Shown here: positions 46,799 through 59,600 of the stretch, piece by piece
How the letters are laid out: each line of letters begins with the position of its first letter
Numbering within the stretch: position 1 is the first letter of the stretch
Assembly: GCA_025667525.1 (NCBI GenBank)
Contig: CM046878.1
Span: 97,541,237-97,605,236, forward strand
DNA length: 64,000 bases
Direction: 5' to 3'
Origin: Glebionis coronaria
Lineage: Eukaryota > Streptophyta > Magnoliopsida > Asterales > Asteraceae
The notes under the pieces: generated by a model
Told to the model about the DNA's origin: nothing
Seen by the model: only the letters and a program-made list of their open reading frames with translations
Database searches by the model: none
Position numbers and translations under genes: made by a program

Positions 46799-48432
46799 TG
46801 ATGAGACTGCTTTTATACATAGTCTCATCATCCAAAATGGGGTTTAAATGCATAAAAAATCATGAAAATGGCCAAATATATGCTTGTGTTTGTTACTTGT
46901 GTATTTTAGGTACGGATATTAAGAAAATTACAAAAGATCACAAGAATCATGCAAAAACGAACACGGGAAACGAAGCCGCGCAATGAACCAAGCCCTAATG
47001 AAGATTTTCCAAGAAAAACCCTTGAAGATTTGAAGATTATGCAAGAAGGGTCCTCCAATATTGAATAATTGAGACTTTAAACCCTTGTATATTCATAATT
47101 ACAAGTTTGGTCCTTAAAGTTTGTCAAATTTACAAAAAGGGCCCTCCACTTTGAAGAATTGGCAAAAATGGTCCCTCATAAATCATGACTTGCCAATATT
47201 AGTCCTCCAAAAAGTCAATCATACAAGTCAAGACCAATATCTATGAAGAAAATGCCAAAACAACCCTTCAAAAATCAGCAATTGGCAAGAAATACCCCTG
47301 AAAATACTTTGGAAAAGTATTTGGGGCAAAAGTGGGGTAAAAGTCATGTAATACCATCATACTTATCAAAATGTACCGACTTTAAACACTTACAATTTAA
47401 TCGCTAGATAATACCAATGAACTTTCATATTTGTTCCGAAATTACCAATATGGTAACTTGTTACCGACACGCTGGCACGGTAATAACCAGGTATTTATTT
47501 AATTTTCTTTTAATATATCCACGTAAGATTTCCATTATACAAATAGCCCAGTTTTTTTTTAGCAAAAAATAGCCCAGTTGACTTTGTATGATTTACGGAG
47601 TACTAAACATGGAAGATGCCAGTTATTTATATCTTCAACATCATACTATCGCTATCTTCATCTTCAATAATTAAAGATCAAAACCCAGATTTACAATCTT
47701 CATCAACAATATCAAAATACAATCTTCGTGTGTGGGTGTTTGAGGTTAGCCACCACAGCTTTTGGAGAGTTCATGGATAACAAGTCTAATTCCTCTATAT
47801 CAAATAAGATTAGGAGGCGCCAAAAAGTTGGAGACATCCATTTTAAAATTGAAGACATAGTCTTTTGGAGGGTTTCACTTTATAATTGAAGACAGAGGTC
47901 GCCTCTTTTTTCTTTCTTTAGAATTATTTCACGAGACATCCATTTTAAAAGTGATGGATGGGTGCTTAATTATTAAGAATAAAAACTTAGGTTGTTGGTG
48001 AAGTACATGGAGTAATTATTGGTACCAATAACTCACAGTAGATTGAGATGATAGATCTCACAAAAAGAAAAAGGTGTTCACAAAGAGAAGAAAACCCAGA
48101 TGGAAGGAACATGGGTGAAGTGAAATTGTTGATTGAGGATGGTGTAGTTAAAGCGAAGTAAGTTGGGTCGGGTAAAGACTGATAAAAAATATGGGTGGGA
48201 CATGGTGGATATTATTAAATTAAATAAATTAATGACGTGGAAATGTAACCGGTAATATTGGTAACATTGTTACAAAATAAACAAGTTCGTTGGTAATGTC
48301 TAGCGATTAAATTGTAAGTGTTTAAAGTCGGTACATTTTAATAAGTACGTTGGTATTGTATGACTTTTACCCGGCAAAAGTGTGAAAAGTGAAACTTTAA
48401 TAACAAAGGAAAACGAGTTTGGGCTGTTTTAT
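46799..48432 (+). repeat. right LTR of Athila-like element (5' ~600 bp, interrupted)
   Basis: 46799-47334 and 48373-48432 align with 34444-35030 of the left LTR with few differences. The gap between the two parts is the MULE-like insertion. At 48433 the match stops in the middle of the LTR where another element begins. Confidence 0.88.
47335..48372. mobile_element. MULE-like MITE with ~90-bp TIRs and 10-bp target duplication
   Basis: A 1,038-bp insertion in the Athila-like LTR. The termini are GGGTAAAAGTCAT and its inverse; inverted similarity extends about 90 bp (including ACTTTAAACACTTACAATTT and AATCGCTAGA). It is flanked by ggcaaaagtg at 47325-47334 and 48373-48382, present once in the other LTR, so the empty site is known. 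Long TIRs with a 9-10 bp duplication fit Mutator-like elements. No transposase. The interior holds no gene fragment I recognise. Confidence 0.88.
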
Positions 48433-51400
48433 TGTAACACCCCCAAATTTACACAATTCAATACAGCGGAAGACTCGTTGGTGTTACGGGATAGCACATT
48501 ACTCACATCATAGACAACGCATAAAAATCACGTCGTTTAATAATAAAGCATTTCCATTCATAAATATCGAATTTACATAGGTCCCAAGTCATTGTATTTC
48601 ATACAGGTTTTACAAAGCATTTGAATGGAAATTATTATTTAAGTGTGGGCCATGAATTCTTGTTGTCTTTCCGAGAATTACCTTCAAGTACCTGAGACAA
48701 AATATGTTAAAAGAAAAGGTCAGCGATAACGCCGAGTGAATTTCTAGAGTTTAATGAAATCCATCAATATAACATCGGTATAGAATTATTACCGAAAATC
48801 ATTTTGTACAAATCTTTGTAATAGGCCATAAAATAGCCAAAGTCATTTTATACAAATCTTTATCAAAATCATAATATAGGCTTTCGCCTTCAAAATCATT
48901 ATACGAAACATTGTCGTTAAAAACATCATACAATACGTTTTATAACGTTGTATAGATTAAATAAAAACCGTTATATGAATATGGTTATATAAAACCAAAA
49001 CACGAACATAATATCAATAATAAGACCCTGTATTGCTAGTCAGGCAATATATCGTTGTTCAATGCGTATAGCAGTATTTCATTAATTGGATTATTATAAG
49101 CCGCATGACATTGTTACCTTACTACAACAAACAACGGGTAGCTAGCCCGAAACTCAATTTGCCCATCTAAATTAGCTTGTCGTCACAATAATCACGCTTG
49201 TGTAAATCTTCTCATACATAAATTCGCTTACCAATCAATGTGGCACGACGGGGATCAACCGTCAAGGCGCAAACTGGGGTGATCGTCCCCAAATAGTACT
49301 ATTATATGCATAAGCGTCTACCAAATCCCGGTAGTTCACAATTCATGCTAATGGGACTTTTAGTGACATAACCTAACTTTAATAATCCATTTCATTTCAT
49401 CTATCGGGTCATTTAATCATTCATCGGGTCATACAATCATTCGGGTCCAAATCAATAAACAAACAATCGGGACAAATGGTGTCCTATTTTATAAAAAATA
49501 ACATGTTATCTCCCTCGCGGGTTTATAAAACATTTCATAAAAAAATTTAAAAGAGTGCGAGGCTATGAACTCACGTTGATGTGGGAAAGCGGGTTATCGG
49601 CAATTCGGATGTACGGTACGTGCTTCATTCACGGAAACATAGATAAATAATAATCGTCTTAGACTTTTGTCCAATGACTTTATAAAAATAACAATTATGT
49701 ATACATATGATGATTTTTTAAATATGATGATGATCAAGTGGGATTGTACATTTTTACTCATTCATTATAGTGTTTATGTGTTGGTAATTTTCAAGACTAG
49801 TTACACTAGTTCAACTTGTTTACATTTTGAGGCCCAATGGGCCCATTACAAGCCCAATATATTATATTAGCCCAATTATACTTTTATTATCAGTATTATA
49901 CTTTACATGTTGGGCCCAAATGGGTTAAGCCCAATAAGTAAGTTTATAAGTGTTTTACTAACTAGTCGGGTTTATAGTCCAATAATGCTAACTTAGCCCG
50001 TTAATGTCCGTATGTTATATAGCTCGAGTTTTATCGGTTTTTGCTTGTTATATAAGTTCATATATCAGTGAGTTTATAAAAGTTTACATTAGATTGGTCC
50101 GACCGTCTAAGTTTTATTTGACAAAAACGTTACTTTTTCGGTTTTAGCCGAAAAGACGTAAAACGTAGTATATAGTTTTTATAACTTATAAAACTTATCA
50201 AACTACCATTTTTATATAATGTCCATTTATTTATCCTTATGCATATTTATATAAATGAAATATATAAGTTAGTGGGTTTTAATACACATTTTATACTATA
50301 TTTATTTGAGTGCTTATATAATAATATTAAACTTTAATTTCACAAAATCAGTCCTAAATTTTATGTTCACTAAAATGTCCATATCTAGAGTTCTATAATG
50401 AGATAGGACCTCAAATTTTTATCACAGAAACTACATGATATGTGCTTCATTTTATTCCTTCATAGCTACTGATGAATCAAAATCTAAATATTTTAATAAA
50501 TTCGTCCAAAACAGTGTAGGAAGATTTGCACTCTAAACTTGTTTTGATCATATCTCACTCATTTTTATGATTCCATTGTATGGCCAACTCTCACATGTGT
50601 ATAACACCTAATACTTACTGTATATTGATTCCACTTTACCATTTTATCAGTTTAACATTTGGTTACTTACTGTGTTTATACAGCCATCATATTTAGCAAG
50701 ATTTTAACCATTTTACATGTGGTTTTCCATCTTTTTACCCATGTTTATCAACACCAAATCCCCACATAATATTTTTATCATCATTAATCATCATATACAT
50801 ATACATAAATAAAGAAAATACAAGATTACATAATCAAAATAACAAGAGGATAGGAAGAAACAATCTCTATACCACCATTAGTGATGAAAAGGTTGAGATT
50901 TTGGATGAACAAGGCTTGGTTTTGGTAACCAATCTTATGAAATATCAAGACCACCTTCAAGATTACCAAGGATATGAAGACACCTTCAACAAATCAGCCC
51001 TAAACTCCTTCTTGAAAATCAGGCCAAAGACCTCCATGAAAACTCCTTTTTATATGTTAAAATCACCTCCAATCTTCATCTTTTGGTGTGGTTATCAACA
51101 TATATTGATTATATCTTTTGTTTATGGTCAAAATTTGATGATGATGGTGATATAATGGTGGTGTTGGACGTTCAAGGGGAGAGAGTAAGAGTTGAGAGAG
51201 TTTCTTGGTTTGCATGTGTGAGAAATGGTTTATGGTTAGCTTGTTTTGTGGTTAAGTGGTTTGAAAAGAAACAAAGACAAGTGTCCTTGTTTACTTAAGT
51301 AAACTTGACACATCAAGAGTGTGTTATGTACTCTTGGATTCCACTTGTATAGGGGTGGGCAAGTGTAAACTTGTCCCATCCCTATTAATTTACGCGTACT

Positions 51401-51886
51401 CCTCGATTCTAGTTTCCTCGATTTGCGTACCCTCGGGTCGTTTTACGAAAAACGTTTTTATAAATTATGAATCAACGGCACAAAACGAATCTAATAAAAA
51501 TTGTCTCATCAAAAACGGAGTTCGAAAACGTAAATACGTAATCCTAAGGTTTCCGGTTTAATCGTAAAGGACGTTAAATTATTCACGTAAGTCCTAATCT
51601 CTTCTCGTAAATTAGTGAGTTTATGAAACAACACAAATTTAAAATCCCAAAATAATATTCACGAATAAATTTATTTCCTGAAATGTCGGACTGTCACAAA
51701 AAACGGTGTATGTAAACGTAAGCAAGTAACGTAGAATCCTTCGGTTTAGACGTAGTCAATGCTACTTCAAGACGTAAATCCAAATTTCTTCCCATAAATG
51801 AGTGAGTTCATAATATAACATTAAAATAATGGTTTTAAATAACACTTAAGAATAAAATATCAACCATAAATTGACAGATTGTCACA
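48433..51886 (-). repeat. LTR of Tekay/Del-like gypsy element 2, about 3.45 kb
   Basis: The plus strand runs TGTAACACCCCC...GATTGTCACA; in element orientation it is TGTGACAATC...GGGTGTTACA. The outer edge is fixed by the break in the Athila-like LTR, the inner edge by the pol remnants that start beyond it. Unsupported open frames within (e.g. 50901-51155, 51083-51298) have no recognisable domain. Confidence 0.7.
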
Positions 51887-53480
51887 GCATTTACCCCTAA
51901 ACAGGATCTTTGTCCTCAAAGATCATTTTATCTTACTACTCGCTTCTTATAGAGTTAAAGCCATGTGGGTATTTCCTCCACATTCGATCTTTTCTATCAA
52001 ATGTAATTCATTACAATACGCGAGTTTCGTCAAACATAACTACGAGAATAAGATCAGGCTTAATGTTGACTTACTTTCTCTATCCATGATGTTCACGGGT
52101 TTTTGATGAATGCAACTTTTCGCCGATCTAAACTTCATTAAGGAATAGTCAGATTTTCACTTGATAGACATTTCATCAAGTTCGATATACGAAACATAAT
52201 TCACGCAGCTCTTGAAGTCCTAGGGTAGATCCAGCTTATATGCCTTTCAAACCAACTATTTATATTATCTCAATGGTCCCATATATCGGGGACTTATTTC
52301 CCATGATCTTTCAGATAATCTATTCGTTTTTCCAAAGTAAAATTTTTTGGCATAACTTCGCTACCCATCTGGCACTTCAAGATCTACATTTCATATTCAC
52401 ATAACCTCCTGCCCACTACCAGCAGTCAATAATCAGATCCTAATTTCAACAATCATTTCAGGTCTCGCGGATCGAGTATTTTGTAAGGTTAGGTTCGCCA
52501 TCATAGGAAACCTTAAACCTAAAAGACATGTCCAACTCACAATGGGTGTATGTCGGGTGTCTTCATCCCAACTCCTGCTTACAAATGCTCTAATATATAT
52601 CCTCACAAGATTCGATCTTGATCCTAATACGATAATTATCAATGATAATCTCTCCAAAGGAAAACGATTTTACAGTTTATTACCAAAGGTCAATCATTCA
52701 AACATAAAACAACACTTATAGTATTTTGTATCGTTACTTTACCTCGTCCCTTCGATTGGGGTGGTATACAGTACTCTCATCAAGATTCGTTCTCAATGAC
52801 TTCTGAGCAAATTTCTAGAAATTCGATGCGAAACGAGGATCTTGATAGAGATGATCGATACATGCACACCATGTTTACATAACTCCTTTAAATACAAAAG
52901 AGTCAATTTCTTCATCAAGAATCTATCATTAACAGGAATGATATTAACAGATTTGGTCAGTCTGTCGACGATGACCCAAATCGAATCATATTCAGATGAT
53001 GACCTTTGCAATAGCTAGACGTTTACTAATGTATGAGGCGATGTCTGCCTTCATAATTTGCCATCAGTACAACTTCTTCATATAAAGATACATTTAATCA
53101 GAAATATCAGGAATAGAATACTTATACTTATGAGATTCCAACATGACTAAATCTCAAAATCCTCCATATTCAGGCAACCACAAGCGGCCTTTTATACATT
53201 TAACGCCATAGGCTTCTCAAATCTATTCGTTCACATTAGCCGCGAACCCCCTTTTATTATCTATATTACCCTTTTTACAAACATTGTTTATTTTTATATT
53301 GTTCGGCAATTTATTTTGCACCTTCATTATTAAGGAACATGTCCTAATTGGTTCTTTATCTTTCCTATATAATGCATCAGTAATTACGTTCACTTTTCTA
53401 GATGGAATAAATATCATGACCGTATTTATTCGAAAATTCTTTCTTCACATTTTCTAAGTCTTAGTTCTATCTCAACTATT
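51887..53480 (-). pseudogene. decayed Tekay/Del-like gypsy pol (RNase H end to integrase)
   Basis: Minus-strand remnants in order: at 53417-53360 IPSRKVNVITDALYRKDKEP (family: HPGKANVVADALSRK, end of RNase H); at 52980-52800 SIWVIVDRLTKSVNIIPVND, then LTLLYLKELCKHGVHVSIIS (integrase core; the SDRD catalytic motif is degraded to IKILV). Many stops and frameshifts. The 5' part of this element, its other LTR and the rest of the broken Athila-like LTR are not found further right, so a deletion must have removed them. The relation to element 1 (31890-34443) is the same lineage, separate copy. Confidence 0.75.
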
Positions 53481-54071
53481 GTTTTTATCAGTTTTGCTCA
53501 ATCCGACGTTTAAAGTGTCGATAATTACTACAAGTAATTAAATAATAAATATTTAATTTTTATGAAACGTAAACACAAAAAGTTTTTAAATTTTCTCAGT
53601 TTGTCCAATTATATAAAAATGTTCAAAATAAAATTGAATTTAATTAACACAATTTTTGTTGATTTATCGGAAATAATTATTAAGATCCGTAAATGTTCGA
53701 AAAACCTTCGTTTATTCTTTGGTAAAAATTTTCTTAGTTGAAAAGCAAAAGTTGTCGTTTCAAATTTTAAGTCATGGTTTAACGGTTTCCTTAATCCCTC
53801 TTAGGTTGTCTTGAGGTATATACAAACATTTACCCTAAACAGGAGTTTAGTTAAATGATTTGTGTATAAGGGAATAATCCCTCAAAAGTTCTTTTTGATA
53901 AAACATTTGTCAAAACATATTTGCACCTACTTTTTGGTAAAACCCAAAGTCTTAAATCGCATGTTAAATATTCAAGGTACATGTCTTCGTTGTTCGGCCA
54001 ATTCAGGGCAATCTATAAATAATTATTAACTTCTTCTTATTCTTATATACAAACAAATGGTCCTTAATGAA
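53481..54071. other. AT-rich junction, nothing recognised
   Basis: No ORF or terminus seen between decayed gypsy pol and the copia LTR. It may be further decayed internal sequence of the gypsy element. Confidence 0.35.
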
Positions 54072-54401
54072 TGTAGAATATTGATAATCAATGAATCTAT
54101 GAAGGGGTTTGTTAATTTCTAGAGAGAGAAAGTTAGAGAGAGAAAGTGAGAGAAACTATGTGAATTTTATTAAGTGGAAATTAAGAAATGATAACAACCA
54201 ACCCCTTTCCTTAGTGGAAAGGGGTATTTATAGTCCAAGCTAAACATTGGGCTTGGGCCGGTCCATGACAAGCCCATGGACCGGTTCTTACTTAAGTTAA
54301 TAAGCAAATAATAACTAATTACTAACTACGAGCTATTACAACATAAATCATATTGTGGAGTGACCGATACTTCTAATATACGTTAAAACGTATTTCTAAC
54401 A
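54072..54401 (-). repeat. copia 3' LTR, about 330 bp
   Basis: In element orientation it starts TGTTAGAAATACG right after the polypurine tract and probably ends ...ATATTCTACA at 54072 (TG...CA). It carries a TATA box and a ctctctctaactttctctct leader typical of short copia LTRs. The outer edge is provisional without the partner LTR. Confidence 0.65.
54225..54232 (-). promoter_or_regulatory. TATA box in copia LTR
   Basis: On the minus strand gactataaatacccc lies 170 bp into the LTR, followed by a pyrimidine-rich leader; a good match for the U3/R promoter. Confidence 0.65.
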
Positions 54402-54411
54402 ATCTCCCCCT
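54402..54411 (-). promoter_or_regulatory. polypurine tract of copia element
   Basis: On the minus strand agggggagat directly precedes TGTTAGAAAT, the usual copia context. Confidence 0.75.
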
Positions 54412-54749
54412 AAGGGAGGTCACTCCACGTTACAAAGTTCTAAACCTAGCATACTATACTAAGTCTTCGTTCTTTAGCTCGTAGTCCTTTCTTCTTTTTC
54501 TTTCTTTTGTTGTGAATATGTTGGTTTGATCTTTTTGGCTTTGACTTGAGAGCATTGTTCTTTGGCCTTTCACGTGCGATCTTTGCCTTTCTTGTGAACT
54601 TTGCCTCCTCGTGACTTCATGTTCCACACACTTACGTCTTTTTGTTGGATTCTTGAAAGCTTCAGAGTTTGGTACAGCGGAAGACTTCATCTTGTACTTT
54701 CTTGAATTTTTGTTGCAAAAGACATAAGCATGTGGGAACGACTTTTCCA

Positions 54750-54849
54750 GGTACACCGCAACACCACCGTCTTTACTGGTACTCAGCAACGCCACCGTCT
54801 TCAACAGGTACACAGCAACGCCACCGTCTTTAGCAGGTACACAGCAACG
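54750..54849. repeat. 29-bp tandem repeat, about 3.4 copies
   Basis: The unit reads tacacagcaacgccaccgtc then tttagcagg, with a few substitutions between copies. Confidence 0.85.
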
Positions 54850-55095
54850 ACACGAATAAAATGGCTTTGAACATTTTATTCTAATTCGGTAGCATTTTAC
54901 CTCCGGTCGGTGAAGACCGTTGGACGATATTAGATATCGTACCCGTGACGGATAGTTTCAATTAAGTAACTTCCTGACAGGATTTCGCGGGTAAACCCGT
55001 TCTCTTTATTCGACCGTCCAAAGCTGACTGCGAACATAAAGAGTGAATCACTTGGATAAATTATCCTTGTGATTAAAAGCCGTCAATTCATGAAA

Positions 55096-55480
55096 CCTGG
55101 AACAAGTGAATTTCAATTAAGATTTTCACCATCGTTGCTTTCCAGTTGTCACGAGCTCGATTCATAAAGAATCTTGCACGTTACCTACCAAGTGCTGTTT
55201 GATGTTGACACTAGAAGGATTTCCACTCGTCACTGTGGTCAATAAAGAGTCACTCTGAGTGTTCTGGCAAGATCATATGATAATGCGAAGAGGCCTGGAA
55301 CGAGTTTAAGTTCAATTAAGAATTAAACCACTGTTACCTTCCAGTTTTTCACAAGATTGGTTCTAAAAGAACCGCACGTGTAACCTACCATGAGCTTGTT
55401 TGATGTTGGCTCAAGCAGGATTTCCATCTTCATTGTAATACTTGCGTATTACTCGGATGTTCTGGCAATATTACAGGAAT
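55096..55480. repeat. 198-bp imperfect tandem duplication
   Basis: cctggaac...ttcaattaag, ctaccttccagtt-like, cacgt..aacctacca, gtttgatgttg and ggatttcca recur in order at 198-bp offset (first unit 55096-55293, second 55294-55480). Divergence is high, so the duplication is old compared with the chromovirus array. Confidence 0.75.
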
Positions 55481-56651
55481 ACTGCGTAGGACTCATGAAA
55501 ATCTCTTACTTTTCACAGTGTGTGAGAAAGCAAGGAATAAATGAAAAGTGTCCTAATGAGACTTTTGATGATCTCTTGGCTCTAGACTCGATTGTGCGTT
55601 TTGATTTAGTGAGCGATGGCTGGAGAGGAGTGCCACCTTTTCAATACCAGTTTATTCGGAGTGAATAAACCAATAGATAACGTGTTGATCTCCGTGTGAT
55701 TAAAACAAATACCTTTTGAGAGATATTTGAGTTAGCTGGGGAAGGGTTGTGCATTGCATCACTGGGTCCATGATGTCTTTCTTCAATACCGAGAATCATT
55801 AGCAAAAATGACCTCAATAGCATATGTATTGACCCGGTTTCTGCCTAAAGTTGTAAGGAGGGCTTCTTTCTTTACACCCTTTATCTTTACATTTCTTTTT
55901 CATTCTTCAACCCCTTCAATGCTTACCAATACGTCATCACTAGCACCTTGTTGTGATTGTTCCAGTGCTAGCTTAAGTACTTGGTCGGCATTCAGCTACG
56001 TTCACATTCTTTCTCCATCTTTCCTAGGACTTCTAATTCTATCTAGGGAATTGTCCTTGGGAAGATTCCATCGGCTCTGATGAATCATTGGACTAAACCT
56101 ATTCCTACCACCCTTTTGTCACCACATCCGTCGTGAATTAAGCGTGTTTTGGGAAGGAATTGCCACCATGAAAACATCATTGAAAATCACCTTAGGTACT
56201 TGTGATATTAAAATCAAAAGTTTTGTACCTTAGGTGTTTTGATCATCAAAAACGCTCCCCCTTAACACGTGCTTAACACATATTAAGTTGGATTATCATT
56301 AAGTCTTTTTCATTTTAGCCAAGTAACACTTACGTCTCCTTAATCCCATTTTCTCCCCTTATCCAAAATGTTAACCATTAATATTTGGGATATTGAATGG
56401 ATTAACCGGTCTTTGGGTAAAAATGAAATCAATGTTTTGGCCATAGAACAAGTTATTGCTCCCCCTTAAGTTAATAAGGGATAGTTGTAGTGCTTTGGTA
56501 TGACATATTTTGAAAGATTTAGAATCTCGTGAGAAATTCTTGAAAAATTATCATACCTTAACACTACACCAAGCCATTCAAGCACATTATTCACAAATTT
56601 ACATATTCACAATTGAAAACCAATATAAAGTGACCTGAGATGTACGACCCA

Positions 56652-59600
56652 TCAGATGGATCGTTGCAGTAGCTTGTGGTGCACTAAATACGGTCTTCCA
56701 CCCACGAATCTTTCCAAGCTCCTCATCAACCTACGTTCACGAAGCTTTTGATCGATCTTTTTGATCACATACTTTGCCATCTGCCGGTAACCCGGATGCC
56801 AATCCTCCGTCATCTCTGGCAAAGTCCCACCCGAGTTCAGATGCTCCAACTTATCTCTGACTTGTATAAGAGTTCCATCACTATACTTGTGAAGCTCACC
56901 CACCCTCATAAACTTCATCAAACCTCGACTGTTCAAGTAGAAAATGCCGGAATTCGGGACAGAAATGCCGGTATAAGGGCATCTTTCTACGTGTTGAGGT
57001 AGCACTTGATTCACAGGACGGGTTAAATTGAGCCTCCTCTGATAGCTTTCGACTCCCAACTGAAGATCCTCAACTCGTGACTTGATGACAACGCTTCGTG
57101 TGAACATACGAAGTGCTGTATTCAAAGCAATCAGGTCTTCACGAGGAATGTGAGTAAGTTGATCTCGGGTCATCAGAAGCAACATATCTTCGATATCCTC
57201 AAGGCGAATGATGGAAAAGTCTCCTTGCTGGATTTTGTATTCCCTGTCATCCTCCCTTTTCAAACGAATCTCTGTCACATGATAGTAGCCGTTCGTGGCT
57301 TCAGTTTTCATTCCTAAGATGCTTGAGATACGGATGTCGGATCTAACATTGCTTCCAGACTTGACCATGCAGCAACCCCTGTACGCCCTTCGGACTCGTT
57401 CGTCCCAATGAGATGCACCTATGACAGCATACATATCATAATTACGATTCATTTTTGGGACCCAGAGTCGATTTACCTTTTCCTCGATGAAGGGTATTGT
57501 CCCCCAGTTGGCAGCTTTCAGCAAAGTCAGGGATGTTGCATACTTTGATGACCCCTTCATAAGATACTCAAGATCATTGGTGACGAAGAAGTCAAGAGTA
57601 ATCTGATTATCTTGAGCAGGATCCATTGGAGGTGGAGCTCTTTCTGATTCATGAAGTCCAGGCCGTTGAACGGTTTTCAAAGCCTTCAGGATCTCATCGG
57701 CATAGTACTCGAGCTCCATTCGGGGTAATCCGGTTTTGGCACGCAGTCTCTTATCTTTCAGTGCTTTCTTTACCAAGGATGGAGTAACCGAAGTCTTATA
57801 CTCATGAGCAAGAAATGCACATAAGTCAATCGGACTTCGGATACGGAGATACAGCACATCTCTGTCAGCATCTGTGATCGGATCAAATTGTGCTGCTGCC
57901 GTGATCCAAGCTTGTGGTGGTGCAGACTCGTCTATCTCCAACGTGTCTTCCCAGGCACGAATGCTTGGTTCAGGAACCGTAGATCGTTGTGCTTGTTGTA
58001 GAGGAGTGGAAGTGCGAACATCTACTGGTTCAGTTTCAGGCATTTCAGCAGTGTCTTGAACTGGAGAGTGTTGTGCAGCTTCGGGTTCCGTCACTGATTC
58101 TGCAATCACAGGAGGAACAACGGCAGAACTAATGGGGTTAGTTGTAACAGGTAAAGATACAGCGACAGAGATACCAGGAACCGATGACGCTGTAGTGGCA
58201 TTCACATCGTGGCGCCACTTAGTTCGTCTTGATTCTGAGGATGTCGACTTGTCCTTCTGTCCTGCATCTTTTGTGGACTTGGTTCCAGTAGCAGTCTTCT
58301 TGGAGCTGGTAACCTTGTCTCCCTCTTTCGGCTGTTCACCCCCATCATCATCCTGATTGTCATCCCCGTTATTATCCCTAACACTCTCCTGATTCTCATC
58401 ACCACCATCATCGCCATCATCATCATCCTCATCCTCGTCATCATCCTCATCATCCTCATCATCATCACCACCTTCGTCATCGTCTTTCTCCTTTTCACCT
58501 TCTTCTTCTTCTTCTTCCTCTTCTTCACCCGTACCCTCTTCTTCACTCTCTTCCCTTTCTTCCTCAGGTAAGATGTGATATGGTACCACACTTCCAAACA
58601 TTTTGAATAATCTATCATCCTCCATGATAGCATCATTCAGGGATTTATATAGAGCCCGTTGAATCCTCGACTTGTTATACGACCCAAGTTCCACCATTCG
58701 AGCCTTAAGGATCTTCTTCAATTCAAAATCCGTCAGGTCATAAGCAATCTTATAGGCGGCTTCTGAAGGGTTGGAGGATTTGACCATCAAGTTGTCAGCA
58801 GCAAGTGTCTTCAACTCGTTACGAAGCTTAGGCATTAAGGATTCAACGGATTCTTGCACTCTTTCTTTCACAGATGCTTCAAGTGCTTCTTTTTGTTCCT
58901 TATATTTATCCCTCATTGCTTGAAGTCTGGTAATGCGTGCAGCATGCTTATCAGCCTCAGCCTGCTTAACTCGAGCAAGTTCCTCTGCATGAGCTTTACG
59001 TGTCGCTTCCATGTCTGCAGAGAACTTGGCAATCAACTCTTCTTGAGCTTTCTGAGATACTTCTTCCCTTTGAGCTCGTCTTTGCAACTCTTGGCGAAGT
59101 TCATCCATTTCGCGTTTGTGATTGTCAAGCATTTCGGCCATCACTAATGCAGCCATTGCAGATGTTGCAGAGCTGCTCTGGGTTGACTGAATAGGCTCGG
59201 TTGTTACTGCTGTACTAAGGATGGGGATTGTGGGTGGTGGAAGAAATGGTGTGGAAGCCGGTCGGGTTGGTCGGGTTGTTAAGGGTTGGATTGGTGGAGG
59301 TAGAGTTGCCAAGGGTTGAATTGTCACCATGATTGTAGGAGCAGCAGGTTCCTTTTCCACACTTGTTGAAATAGGGATTGATGGCTCCTTCGAAGTGGAA
59401 TAGTTTTCAGGTGACCCAAACTCATCAACATCATGCGGTTCCTCGTACTCATCCTCGATATCTACCCTCGCACCTGAACCACTACCGCCTGTATCTTTCC
59501 TACTCCTTTTAATAGCAATCTTCATCATTTGTTGCTCGGATTTGTCAAGAGTAGGATCAACAATATCTGCTTCATCACGTAGACGCATCAAATCCTTACC

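Larger units (their letters stand above)
34444..48432 (+). mobile_element. Athila-like Ty3/gypsy retrotransposon (right LTR interrupted and incomplete)
   Basis: Order: left LTR (34444-38506), primer-binding site (38511-38528), leader, gag (39255-40385), pol (about 40333-44970, one frameshift at the gag/pol join and one nonsense codon), a 1.8-kb 3' spacer with two G-rich tracts, and the beginning of the right LTR (46799-48432), which contains a MULE-like MITE and is then broken at 48433. The element inserted into a decayed gypsy element; tactt (34439-34443) would be the left target duplication. The tggagccgctgccaggga primer site, the DLGAS protease and the FMDD reverse transcriptase are typical of the Athila/Tat branch, which lacks a chromodomain. 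Confidence 0.88.
54412..56651 (-). other. 3' spacer of copia element between accessory ORF and LTR
   Basis: 2.2 kb with two tandem repeat blocks (54750-54849 and 55096-55480) and short open frames on both strands. The longest, 54454-54813 on the minus strand (119 codons, basic, lysine/arginine rich), crosses the 29-bp repeat and has no family I recognise. Confidence 0.5.

Noticed and set aside
54454..54813. 119-codon basic minus-strand frame as a gene
   Set aside because: Crosses the 29-bp tandem repeat, lies in the copia 3' spacer and has no recognisable family.
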